Below, piece after piece: positions 46,812-54,783 of a stretch of DNA of 64,000 nucleotides (within the stretch, counting starts at the first letter, position 1; each line of letters opens with the position of its first letter). The notes below the pieces were generated by a model. It searched no databases. It was not told where the DNA came from and worked only from the letters and a program-made list of their open reading frames with translations. A program made the translations under genes and the position numbers. The DNA comes from Seohaeicola zhoushanensis (GTDB lineage: Bacteria > Pseudomonadota > Alphaproteobacteria > Rhodobacterales > Rhodobacteraceae), in the NCBI RefSeq assembly GCF_014656415.1, contig NZ_BNCJ01000002.1, forward strand, positions 180,101 through 244,100, written 5' to 3'.

Positions 46812-47933
46812 ATGGAGAGCGCCGCCTTCTACGACAGCCTGCCCCGGCTCGCCGCCTTCGAGGCCCTGGCCGATCCCGCGAGCTATGCCGCGCTGCCCGA
46901 TGACTGGGTGGTGGGATGCGCCGATATCGTCGGCTCGACCCGCGAGATCGCCGCGGGGCGCTACAAGACGGTCAACATGATCGGCGCGGCGGTGATCTCG
47001 GCGCAGATCAATGCCGCCGGCGGGCGGGCCTTTCCCTATGTCTTCGGCGGCGACGGCGCGGCCTTTGCCACCGCGCCGGGGCAGGCGGGCATCGCGGCGG
47101 CGCAGCTGGCGGCGGTGCAGCGCTGGGCGGGCGAGGAATTCGGCATCACCCTGCGCATCGCCCAGGCCAGCCTGGTGCAGATCCGCTCGGCCGGGGTCGA
47201 CGTGGCGGTGGCTAGGCACCAGGCCTCGCCCGATGTCGATTACGCGATGTTCGCCGGGGGCGGGATCGCCTGGCTCGAGGCGCGGATGAAGGCGGGTGAA
47301 TTCGCCCTGCCGCCCGCAAGGGCCGGCACCCGGCCCGACCTCACCGGCCTCTCCTGCCGCTGGTCGCATATCCGCGCCCGCAACGGCACCATCCTGTCGC
47401 TGGTCATCGTGCCCGCAGGGGGCGTGCCCGGCACGGGCTTTGCCCGGACCGCCGAGGCGGTGCTGTCCATCGCCCGTGCGCTCGACCGCGACGGCCACCC
47501 GATACCGGTGCAGGGCGCCCCGGTCGGCTGGCCGCCCTCGGGCATCGCGCTCGAGGCACAAGCGGGCCGGCGCAACCGCCTTGCCCTGCTGGCCGAGACC
47601 TTCTTCGCCTGGGCGGTGCTCCGTTTCGACCTGCGCGTCGGCCGCTTCGACCCGCGCGCCTACAAGCAGGCGGTCGGCCGCAACGCCGATTTCCGCAAGT
47701 TCGACGACGGGCTGAAGATGACGCTCGATTGTGACCCCGAGACCGTGTCCCGCCTGCGCGCGGTACTCGACGCGGCGCAGGCCGAGGGCAGTATCCGCTA
47801 CGGTCTCTACGAGCAGGAGGAGGCGATGATGACCTGCATCGTGCCCTCGGCTATGCAGGAGGACCACGTGCATTTCATCGACGGCGCGGCGGGCGGGTAT
47901 GCCCTGGCGGCGGCGCAGATCAAGGCCCGCTGA
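46812..47933 (+). CDS. DUF3095 protein with class III cyclase-like motifs
   Basis: 373 residues. The N-terminal half has GCADIVGSTREIAAGR (D38), the analogue of the FADIVGFT metal site of class III adenylate and guanylate cyclases, and FGGDGAAFA (D81), the analogue of GDG. The rest includes GAPVGWPPSGIALEAQ and a C-terminal DUF3095-specific region with TCIVPSAMQEDHVHFIDGAAGGYALAAAQ. Could therefore be a nucleotide cyclase or a degenerate relative with a regulatory role. No membrane segment. Followed directly by tandem hairpins. Confidence 0.75.
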   Translation: MESAAFYDSLPRLAAFEALADPASYAALPDDWVVGCADIVGSTREIAAGRYKTVNMIGAAVISAQINAAGGRAFPYVFGGDGAAFATAPGQAGIAAAQLAAVQRWAGEEFGITLRIAQASLVQIRSAGVDVAVARHQASPDVDYAMFAGGGIAWLEARMKAGEFALPPARAGTRPDLTGLSCRWSHIRARNGTILSLVIVPAGGVPGTGFARTAEAVLSIARALDRDGHPIPVQGAPVGWPPSGIALEAQAGRRNRLALLAETFFAWAVLRFDLRVGRFDPRAYKQAVGRNADFRKFDDGLKMTLDCDPETVSRLRAVLDAAQAEGSIRYGLYEQEEAMMTCIVPSAMQEDHVHFIDGAAGGYALAAAQIKAR

Positions 47934-47934
47934 G

Positions 47935-48047
47935 CCGTTGTCCCTCGCGGAAAACGTCAAAAATCCTGCGAGGATTTTTGTCCCGACCCAACCGCCGGCG
48001 CCCGTTTTCCTCGCAGGAAAACGGACCGAATTCCTCGAAGGAATTCG
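47935..48047. repeat. tandem hairpin element, locus 2
   Basis: Unit 1: CCGTTGTCC/GGAAAACGT (decayed, 47935-47957) and CAAAAATCC/GGATTTTTG (47958-47980). Unit 2: CCGTTTTCC/GGAAAACGG (48002-48024) and CGAATTCC/GGAATTCG (48027-48047). All loops have 5 bases. Base changes on one arm are matched on the other, compared with locus 1 at 30650. Lies between convergent stops. Confidence 0.9.
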
Positions 48048-48048
48048 C

Positions 48049-48846
48049 CTATCCGAAACGCACCGAAACGCTCCCGAACGTCCCGAAATCCGCCGCGATG
48101 CGCGCGCCGGGCGGGCATTCGACCGGCCGGATGAACGAGCCCGAGAGCACCAGGTCGCCGGCCTCGATCCGCTGGCCGTATTGCGCCATCCGTCGCGCCA
48201 GCCAGAGCACGGATGTCACCGGGTCGTTCAGCACGCCCGCGCCGAGGCCGGTCTCCTCGACCACCCCGTTGCGCGTCACCACCGCCCCGACCCAGCGCAG
48301 GTCGAAGGCGTCGATGGCATGGCGCTCGGCCCCCAGCACGATCCCGGCATTGGCGGCATTGTCGGAAATGGTGTCGGTGATGATCCGCGCGCGGCCGGTT
48401 GCCGGATCGGCCCGCAGGACGCGGGTGTCGAGGATCTCCAGCGCAGGCGCGACAGTCTCGGTCGCCGCGATAACCGCCTCGCGGCTTTCGCCGCCCGAGA
48501 GCGGCGCCTTCATGACAAAGGCGATCTCGGCCTCGACGCGCGGCTGGATGAACCGCCCCGCCGGCACCTCGGCGCCATCGGCGAAGAGCATGTCGTCGAG
48601 CAATATCCCGCTGTCCGGCGTGTCGATCTTCAGCGCGTCCTGCATCGCTCGGCTGGTCAGCCCGATCTTCCAGCCGATCCGCTTGCGCCCCGCCGCCATC
48701 TTCCGTGCGACGAAGGCCGCCTGCACCGCATAGGCGTCATCCATGCCCATGCCCGGCCAGGCGAGCGAGAGCAGCCCGGTCTGCACGCCGCTGCGCTCGG
48801 CCTCGAATAGCGCATCGGCCGCTGCCGCAACCTGCTCTGGCGTCAT
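48049..48846 (-). CDS. hpaH: 2-oxo-hept-4-ene-1,7-dioate hydratase
   Basis: 265 residues of the FAH/hydratase fold: MDDAYAVQAAFVARKMAAGRKRIGWKIGLTSRAM, the metal-site segment RVEAEIAFVM, DTRVL and the close ISDNAANAGIVLG, as in HpaH/HpcG. It adds water to the 2-oxohept-4-ene-1,7-dioate formed in homoprotocatechuate degradation. Start ATG overlaps the hpaG stop in ATGA. Last gene of the hpa operon; the aldolase gene hpaI that should act next is not in the window. Confidence 0.9.
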   Translation of the reverse strand: MTPEQVAAAADALFEAERSGVQTGLLSLAWPGMGMDDAYAVQAAFVARKMAAGRKRIGWKIGLTSRAMQDALKIDTPDSGILLDDMLFADGAEVPAGRFIQPRVEAEIAFVMKAPLSGGESREAVIAATETVAPALEILDTRVLRADPATGRARIITDTISDNAANAGIVLGAERHAIDAFDLRWVGAVVTRNGVVEETGLGAGVLNDPVTSVLWLARRMAQYGQRIEAGDLVLSGSFIRPVECPPGARIAADFGTFGSVSVRFG

Positions 48847-49697
48847 GCCTCGTCCTCGACGGTATTGCGCAGGATGCCGATGCCCTCGGCCTCGACCTCG
48901 ACCACGTCACCGGGCCTGAGGAACTGCGGCGGGTCCAGCCGCGCCCCCGCGCCGGTCGGCGTGCCGGTGACGATGATGTCCCCCGGCACCAGTGTGGTGA
49001 AGGTCGAGATATAGGCGATCTGCCGCGCCACCGGGAAGATCATCCGCCCGGTCCGGTCGTCCTGCCGCAGTTCGCCGTTGACCCGCGTGGTCAACCGCAC
49101 GTCCTCGATCTGCGCCGGATGGGTGAAGGGCACCAGCCAAGGCCCCATCGCGCCCGAGGCGTCGAAGTTCTTGCCCTGGGTCACGTTGAACTTGGCGTGC
49201 CGCACCCAGTCGCGCAGCGTGCCCTCGTTGCAGAGCGTCAGCGCCGCGACATGGCTCAGCGCCTCGGTCTCGGGGATATGCCGCCCGCCCTTGCCGATCA
49301 CCACAGCGATCTCGCCCTCGTAGTCGAGCTGATCCGAGGCCTTCGGCCGGATCAGCGCCCGGCCGTGCCCGGTGAACGACCGCGGGAAGCGCACGAAGAG
49401 CGACATGTTCGCCGGCGCCTCCTGGCCGTCCTTGTACTCCGCGTTGCGGTCGGGGAAATTCACGCCGACGCAGATGATCTTCTCGGGCGCCGGGATCGGG
49501 ATTTCGTAGGTGAAGGAGGAATGCGTCACCTCGCTGTTGCGCGCCGCCATCGCCAGTGTGTGCAGCCCATCGGCCGCGATCACGTCCTTCAGCGTCGGCC
49601 ATTGCGGGAACTCCGGCGACAGCGCCACCGCGCCGCCCTCGATGATCGCGCCGTAAAAGGTCTCTCCCCCGGCGGAAAAGCTTGCAAACCGGCTCAT
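48843..49697 (-). CDS. hpaG: 5-carboxymethyl-2-oxo-hex-3-ene-1,7-dioate decarboxylase, fumarylacetoacetate hydrolase family
   Basis: 284 residues. FAH family signature: IICVGVNFPDRNAEY, then DQLDYEGEIAVVIGKGGRHI and VTQGKNFDASGAMGPWLV, with GDIIVTGTPTGAGA near the C-terminus. In this operon it is most likely the decarboxylase (HpaG/HpcE type) after isomerisation by HpaF. Overlaps the decarboxylase gene upstream and hpaH downstream by ATGA. Confidence 0.87.
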   Translation of the reverse strand: MSRFASFSAGGETFYGAIIEGGAVALSPEFPQWPTLKDVIAADGLHTLAMAARNSEVTHSSFTYEIPIPAPEKIICVGVNFPDRNAEYKDGQEAPANMSLFVRFPRSFTGHGRALIRPKASDQLDYEGEIAVVIGKGGRHIPETEALSHVAALTLCNEGTLRDWVRHAKFNVTQGKNFDASGAMGPWLVPFTHPAQIEDVRLTTRVNGELRQDDRTGRMIFPVARQIAYISTFTTLVPGDIIVTGTPTGAGARLDPPQFLRPGDVVEVEAEGIGILRNTVEDEA

Positions 49698-51106
49698 GTC
49701 AGCCCCCTCGCAATCTCGGTGACGACGTCATGTACCATCATGACGTCTGCCTCGGTCGTCTCGAACTGCCCGGCCTGGAAGCGGATCGCCATCGCGCCGT
49801 CGACTCGGGTCTGGGTCAGGTAGATACGCCCATCGTCGTTGATTGCATTGACAAGGCGCAAGTTCAGCGCATCCAGGTCGGCCACGCCCTCGGGCGCATA
49901 GCGGAAGGTGAAGAGCGACCACATCTGCTGGGTGACGATCTCGAAATCGGGCTCCGCCGCCAGCCGGTCATGCAACTGCCGCGCCCAGGCGACGTGGTTG
50001 CGCAGGCGGGCGCGCAGCCCCTCCAACCCGTAGGCGCGCAGCACGAACCAGATCTTGAGCGCGCGGAAGCGGCGGCCCAGCGGCACCGACCATTCCGAAT
50101 AGTTGATGATCCCGTCCGCGCCATGGGTCTTGAGGAACTCCGGGCTGATTGCCAGCGTCTTCACAAGGCTGTCGGGGTTCTTCAGGAAATGCGCCGAACA
50201 GTCGAACTGCACGCCCAGCCACTTGTGCGGGTTGAAGACGATGCTGTCGGCCCGTTCGACGCCTTCCCAGAGATGGCGGAATTCGGGGCAGATCATCGCC
50301 GACCCGGCCCAGGCGGCATCGACATGGGAATAGAGCCCATGCCGCTCGGCCACCTCGAGACAGGCGGCAATCGGATCGCTCGCCCCGGTGCTGGTGCCGC
50401 CGACGCAGAGGATCACCCCGGCGGGGAGCATCCCCGCCTCCCTGTCGGCCAGGATCGCCGCCTCCAGCGCCTCGGGGTCCATGCCGCGCCCGGCGCCCCT
50501 GGTGGAGATGCGGACGAGGTTCGCGATGCCGATGCCCGAGATCCAGATCGCCCGGTCGATCGAGGTATGCACCTCGGCGGTCGAATAGATCCGCACGCGG
50601 TCGTTGCCCGCCAGCCCCTCGCTGTTGCCGGTCCAGTTCAGCGCCCGCTCGCGCATGGTCAGCACGGCGGCGAGCGTGGCGGAAGAGGCGGAATCCTGGA
50701 TCACCCCCTGGAACGGCTCGGGCAGGCCGAGCGCCCGGCGCAGCCAGTCCATCATCCGGGTTTCCATCTCGGTCGCCGCCGGCGAGGTCTGCCAGAGCAT
50801 GCATTGCGGCGCGAGCGCCATCGCCAGGAACTCGGCCAGCACCGAGGCCGGCGCGGCGTTCGAGGCGAAATAGGCGAAGAAGCGGGGATGCTGCCAATGG
50901 GTGATGCCGGGCATCACCACCCGCTCGAAATCGGCGAAGACCTCTTCCAGCGACTCCGGCGTCTCGGGCGGGGCCACGGGCAGGGCGTTCAGCACCTCGC
51001 CCGGCCTGGTGCGCGCCCGCACCGGGCGGTCGCCCACCGTCTGGTGATAGGCCTGCGCCCATTCCGAGACCCGCGCGCCCCAAGCGCCGAATTCATCCCA
51101 CTTCAT
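49694..51106 (-). CDS. group II PLP-dependent aromatic amino acid decarboxylase
   Basis: 470 residues from the ATG before KWDEFGAW, with GGAGG 8 bases upstream overlapping the hpaD stop. PLP Lys in FNPHKWLGV (about 297), HPRFFAYFASNAAPASVL and the His pocket segment YSTAEVHTSIDRAIWI, and DAAWAGSAMICPEFR, place it with DOPA/tyrosine/tryptophan decarboxylases. It is fused into the hpa operon by a 13-base gap to hpaD and an ATGA overlap with hpaG. Likely feeds an aromatic amine (for example from DOPA) towards homoprotocatechuate; which substrate is not readable. Confidence 0.88.
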   Translation of the reverse strand: MKWDEFGAWGARVSEWAQAYHQTVGDRPVRARTRPGEVLNALPVAPPETPESLEEVFADFERVVMPGITHWQHPRFFAYFASNAAPASVLAEFLAMALAPQCMLWQTSPAATEMETRMMDWLRRALGLPEPFQGVIQDSASSATLAAVLTMRERALNWTGNSEGLAGNDRVRIYSTAEVHTSIDRAIWISGIGIANLVRISTRGAGRGMDPEALEAAILADREAGMLPAGVILCVGGTSTGASDPIAACLEVAERHGLYSHVDAAWAGSAMICPEFRHLWEGVERADSIVFNPHKWLGVQFDCSAHFLKNPDSLVKTLAISPEFLKTHGADGIINYSEWSVPLGRRFRALKIWFVLRAYGLEGLRARLRNHVAWARQLHDRLAAEPDFEIVTQQMWSLFTFRYAPEGVADLDALNLRLVNAINDDGRIYLTQTRVDGAMAIRFQAGQFETTEADVMMVHDVVTEIARGLT

Positions 51107-51119
51107 GCCCAATCCCTCC

Positions 51120-52109
51120 CTACGGCGCGATGATCGGTTGCGCCTGCAATGCCGAGGCCACCGGTTCGGCCCCCTCGAACATCGAGCCCTCCTCGAACCA
51201 GCTCCGCGGCGCCGGCGCGCCCCAGAGCGTCTGGCGCTGCGGGTCCTTCAGATTCCAGCGGATCGGCTCCAGGTCGGGGTCGACCGTCTGGTAGTCCGAA
51301 CAATAGATCTCGATCCGGTGCCCGTCCGGGTCGCGCACGTAGAGGAAGAAGGCATTCGAGATGCCATGCCGCCCCGGCCCGCGCTCGATATTCGCGAGAT
51401 ACCCGGTGGTGCTCATCAGGTCGAGCAGGTCAATGATGTTGAGTGGGGTCGGCACCCAGAAGGCGGTGTGATGCAGGCGGGGCCCAAGGCCATTGGTGAA
51501 GGCGACATCATGCACGCCGCCCTTGCGGTGCATCCAGGCGGCCCAGAGCCGGCCGGTCTCGCTGTCCTCGGTATATTCCGTCACCCGGAAGCCGATGTCG
51601 TTGTAGAAGCCGACCGAGGCATCGACATCCGCGGCGAACATGTTGAAATGGTCGATCCGCAGCGGCTTTACCCCGTTGTAAAGCTTGTATTTCTGGTGGA
51701 TCGGTGGCAGCCGGTCCATGCGCGCGTAGAACTCCAGCGGAATGCCCCAGGGATCGCGGGTGCGCAGGGTGCGGCCCATGAAGGGGCGGGTGACCCATTC
51801 GACCGGCAGGCCGCGCGCGGTGAAGAAGGCCGCGGCCCTGTCGAGATCGCCCTCGTCGAAGACCTTGAACCCCAGGACCCCGACCGAAGGCGCACCGGCC
51901 TTGACCAGCACGATGCAATGATGGCCGCGTTCCTCCATCGCGCGCAGGTAGATGGTCTGATCGTCCTCGTCGGTCACCTGCAGGCCAAGCGTGTCGACAT
52001 AGAAGGCGCGCGAGGCGGCGAGATCGGTGACGCGGTATTCGACGTGGCTCAGCCGGACGATGTTGAACGGCGGGTAGAGGTTCGCTGCGGGAACCGGCAT
52101 TTTCGTCAT
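51120..52109 (-). CDS. hpaD: 3,4-dihydroxyphenylacetate 2,3-dioxygenase (extradiol, VOC type)
   Basis: 329 residues. VOC extradiol dioxygenase with metal ligands His in LRIDHFNMF, His in RLHHTAFWVP and Glu in HRIEIYCSDY (the 2-His-1-Glu facial triad), and the C-terminal DPDLEPIRWNLKDPQRQTLWG typical of homoprotocatechuate 2,3-dioxygenases. It opens the ring of homoprotocatechuate. The start could instead be the ATG at 52100, whose spacing to the AGGAGG is better; I keep the longer form. Confidence 0.92.
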   Translation of the reverse strand: MTKMPVPAANLYPPFNIVRLSHVEYRVTDLAASRAFYVDTLGLQVTDEDDQTIYLRAMEERGHHCIVLVKAGAPSVGVLGFKVFDEGDLDRAAAFFTARGLPVEWVTRPFMGRTLRTRDPWGIPLEFYARMDRLPPIHQKYKLYNGVKPLRIDHFNMFAADVDASVGFYNDIGFRVTEYTEDSETGRLWAAWMHRKGGVHDVAFTNGLGPRLHHTAFWVPTPLNIIDLLDLMSTTGYLANIERGPGRHGISNAFFLYVRDPDGHRIEIYCSDYQTVDPDLEPIRWNLKDPQRQTLWGAPAPRSWFEEGSMFEGAEPVASALQAQPIIAP

Positions 52110-52169
52110 CTCCTCCTGCGGCGGCGCGGTCCAAAAATGAGCGCGTGCCGCGCATTCGATTTTCTGTGA

Positions 52170-52223
52170 TGAGGGGCGCTGCCCCTCAAACTCCCCGGAG
52201 GTATTTGGAAAGAAGAGAAATCA
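52170..52223 (-). repeat. Rhodobacteraceae-type intergenic element, copy 4
   Basis: Minus strand: TTTCTCTTCTTTCCAAATAC then CTCCGGGGAG, followed by the hairpin TTTGAGGGGCAGCGCCCCTC. It begins with the TGA stop codon of hpaE itself and occupies the hpaE-hpaD gap of the operon. Confidence 0.75.
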
Positions 52224-53732
52224 GGCTCCGAGGCGCGGGATCTTGTGTTGGCCGGTGGCGAGGCCGATGTGCTTGGTCTCCATGTAGAAGTCGAAGGACC
52301 AGTCGCCGCCGTCGCGGCCGATGCCGCTGGCCTTGACCCCGCCGAAGGGGGTGGGCAGGTGGCGCACGTTCTCCGAGTTCACCCAGATCATCCCCGCCTC
52401 GAGCACGTTTGTGAAGCGCAGCGCGCGGGTCAGGTCGTTGGTCCAGACATAGGCGGTCAGGCCGTAGGGAATGTCATTGGCGATCCGCAGCGCCTCCTCC
52501 TCGTCGCGGAAGCGGATGGCGGTGAGGACCGGGCCGAAGATTTCCTCCTGCGCGATCTTCATGGCGTTGTCGGCCCCGGTGAAGAGGGTCGGGGCGACAT
52601 ACCAGCCCTTTTCGCCGATCCGCGCGCCGCCGGCGGCGATGGTCGCGCCCTCGGCGCGGGCGGTGTCGAAATACGAGCAGACCTTTGCGAAATGGGTCTC
52701 GTGGATCAGCGGCCCGACCTCGGTTGCCGGGTCCAGCGGATGGCCCACCTTGATGCGCTTCACCCGCTCGGTCAGCCGGGCGAGGAAGCTGTCGGCCACC
52801 GATTCCTCGACCAGCAGCCGCGAGGAGGAGGTGCAGCGTTCGCCGTTCAGCGAGTAGATCATGAAGATCGCCGCATCGAGCGCGCGGTCGAGATCGGCAT
52901 CGCCGAAGACCACCACCGGGTTCTTGCCGCCCAGCTCGAAATGCACCCGTTTCAGCGTGTCGGCGCCCTGTTTCATGATCATCGACCCGGTGCGGCTTTC
53001 GCCGACAAAGGCGATGGCCTTGATATCGGGGTGTTCGGTCAGCGCCTTCCCGGCCTCTTCGCCAAGCCCGTTGACCAGGTTCCACACCCCCTCCGGCAGC
53101 CCGGCGTCGCGGGCGATCTCGGCCAGCAGCCGCGCGGTCAGCGGCGAGAACTCGGCGGGCTTGTGCACCACCGTGCAGCCCGCCGCGAGGGCAGGGGCGA
53201 TCTTCCAGGTCGAGAGCATGAAGGGGGTGTTCCAGGGCGTGATCACCCCCACCGGCCCGATCGGCACCCGCGTGGTCAGGTTCATCAACGTCTCGGAGGG
53301 CAGCATCTGCCCATCGCGCGCCGAGGGGGCGCGGTCGGCGAAGAAGCGGAAGTTCTCGGCCCCGCGCAACGCCGCCTTGGACATGAAGCGCAGCGCCTGC
53401 CCGGTGTCCCAGCATTCGCAGAGCGCAATCTCCTCGGCCCGGGCCACGATGGCGTCGGCGATGCGGTGCAGGATCTTGCGCCGCGCCTCGCCGCCCATGT
53501 CGCGCCAGGCCGGGAAGGCCGCCTTCGCCGCCTGGGCCGCCGCGTCGATGTCCGCCGCGCCGCCCCGCGCCACCGCGCAGATGTGGCTCTCGTCCACCGG
53601 CGAGCCATTGTCGAACGTCGCGCCCGACTGCGCCGGCACGCTCTGCCCGCCGATCAGGTTCATCACCCCGTCGCGGCGGAACCGCTCCAGCAGCCCGCCG
53701 AGGCGGTCGAGGTTGGCCTGCAGCTCAGTCAT
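52221..53732 (-). CDS. hpaE: 5-carboxymethyl-2-hydroxymuconate semialdehyde dehydrogenase
   Basis: 503 residues, a complete NAD-dependent aldehyde dehydrogenase. Cofactor region WNTPFMLSTWKIAPALAAGCTVVHKPAEFSP, Glu in FELGGKNPVVVF, catalytic Cys in LNGERCTSSSRLLV, and the C-terminal NVLEAGMIWVNSENVRHLPTPFGGVKASGIGRDGG. Its place in the operon between hpaF and hpaD and the typical HpaE ends support the assignment. Overlaps hpaF by 8 bases. Confidence 0.92.
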   Translation of the reverse strand: MTELQANLDRLGGLLERFRRDGVMNLIGGQSVPAQSGATFDNGSPVDESHICAVARGGAADIDAAAQAAKAAFPAWRDMGGEARRKILHRIADAIVARAEEIALCECWDTGQALRFMSKAALRGAENFRFFADRAPSARDGQMLPSETLMNLTTRVPIGPVGVITPWNTPFMLSTWKIAPALAAGCTVVHKPAEFSPLTARLLAEIARDAGLPEGVWNLVNGLGEEAGKALTEHPDIKAIAFVGESRTGSMIMKQGADTLKRVHFELGGKNPVVVFGDADLDRALDAAIFMIYSLNGERCTSSSRLLVEESVADSFLARLTERVKRIKVGHPLDPATEVGPLIHETHFAKVCSYFDTARAEGATIAAGGARIGEKGWYVAPTLFTGADNAMKIAQEEIFGPVLTAIRFRDEEEALRIANDIPYGLTAYVWTNDLTRALRFTNVLEAGMIWVNSENVRHLPTPFGGVKASGIGRDGGDWSFDFYMETKHIGLATGQHKIPRLGA

Positions 53733-54120
53733 GAGCCTCCCCTTTCAGGTGGTCGCGGATGTTGCCCGCCTTGGGCGAAAGCTCGGGGTCGATGTCGCGC
53801 ATCTCGAAGGAGAGCGCGATGGAATGCCGCGCCATGGCCGGCGCGAGAAAGGCCTCGGCCGCGGCGAAGACATGGGCCGTGGCCGCCTTGCGCGTGGCCA
53901 GGTCGCGCCCGCCGCGCAGCCGCAGGGCGATATCGACGTAACCATGCGCCGCATCGCCATCGGCGATGCTTGTGTGATCGGCCCGGATCGCCCGCACCCG
54001 CACGCCCGCCATCGGCAGCACGCCGGTTTCGATTGCGGCCCGGCGCAGCAGGTCGCAAAGTGCGGCCATATCGGCCCGGTCTTCCATGTTCGGCGAGTAG
54101 TCGACAGTGATATGCGGCAT
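53725..54120 (-). CDS. hpaF: 5-carboxymethyl-2-hydroxymuconate delta-isomerase
   Basis: 131 residues from the ATG before PHITVDYS, so Pro1 of the mature protein is the catalytic base of the tautomerase-like CHMI fold. The downstream RKAATAHVFAAAEAFLAPAMARHSIALSFEMRDIDPELSPK matches CHMI. First gene of the hpa operon; divergent from hpaR, 119 bases between the two starts. Confidence 0.9.
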   Translation of the reverse strand: MPHITVDYSPNMEDRADMAALCDLLRRAAIETGVLPMAGVRVRAIRADHTSIADGDAAHGYVDIALRLRGGRDLATRKAATAHVFAAAEAFLAPAMARHSIALSFEMRDIDPELSPKAGNIRDHLKGEAHD

Positions 54121-54145
54121 TCCCGGCAAGCTCCCCCGCAGCCGA

Positions 54146-54165
54146 TATATTTAACATGTTTATCA
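54146..54165. promoter_or_regulatory. possible HpaR operator between hpaF and hpaR
   Basis: AT-rich patch with the 8-bp palindrome AACATGTT (54153-54160) in ATATTTAACATGTTTATCAT, inside the divergent promoter region of hpaF and hpaR. MarR repressors bind such dyads at their own promoters; binding is inferred. Confidence 0.45.
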
Positions 54166-54239
54166 TTTTCTGCGGTGCCGTCAAGGAGGGCGTTGCTCAA
54201 CAGCATTGCACAGTTGTCGCGGATCGGCAAAAATGGTCT

Positions 54240-54692
54240 ATGTCCAAACCCTTGTTGTCCACATCCCGGTCGCTTCCCATCGCGCTTCTGCGGGCGCGTG
54301 AAAAGGTCATGGGGCCGATTCGCAACCTTCTCGCCGATGTCGACGTGACCGAGCAGCAATGGCGCGTCCTGCGGGTGCTGGAAGAGGGCGGCCCGATGGA
54401 GCCGACCCGCATCGCCGAGCAATCCTGCCTGCTGCTGCCCAGCCTCACCCGCATCCTGCAGAAGCTGGACGAGAAGAAGCTGATCCAGCGCAAGACCGAC
54501 AAGACCGACCGCCGCCGCCAGATCGTGCGCATCACGCCCAGGGGCAGCCGGCTGATCGAGGAGAACCTCGACAAGAACCTCGCCTTCCTCGAAGAGGTGC
54601 GCACCCGCCTTGGCCCCGAGCGGTTCGATACCCTGCTCGACCTGCTGACCGCGCTGAACCAGCTCGACCAGGAGCCGCCCGAGGCCGGCTGA
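54240..54692 (+). CDS. hpaR: homoprotocatechuate degradation operon regulator, MarR family
   Basis: 150 residues from the ATG before SKPLLSTSRSLPIALLRAREKVM, the typical HpaR opening. Winged-helix DNA-binding part VTEQQWRVLRVLEEGGPMEPTRIAEQSCLLLPSLTRILQKLDEKKLIQRKTDKTDRRR. In E. coli it represses the hpa meta-cleavage operon and is released by the aromatic acid. Divergent to hpaF, fitting local control of the operon. Confidence 0.9.
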   Translation: MSKPLLSTSRSLPIALLRAREKVMGPIRNLLADVDVTEQQWRVLRVLEEGGPMEPTRIAEQSCLLLPSLTRILQKLDEKKLIQRKTDKTDRRRQIVRITPRGSRLIEENLDKNLAFLEEVRTRLGPERFDTLLDLLTALNQLDQEPPEAG

Positions 54693-54783
54693 GCGAGGCC
54701 TCGCCGTTTCAATCCGAGCGCCTTTCCGCCGGCGGGCGGACAGGGTAGACTGTTCCCAAACCGCAGCAGACGGGGGCAGGATC

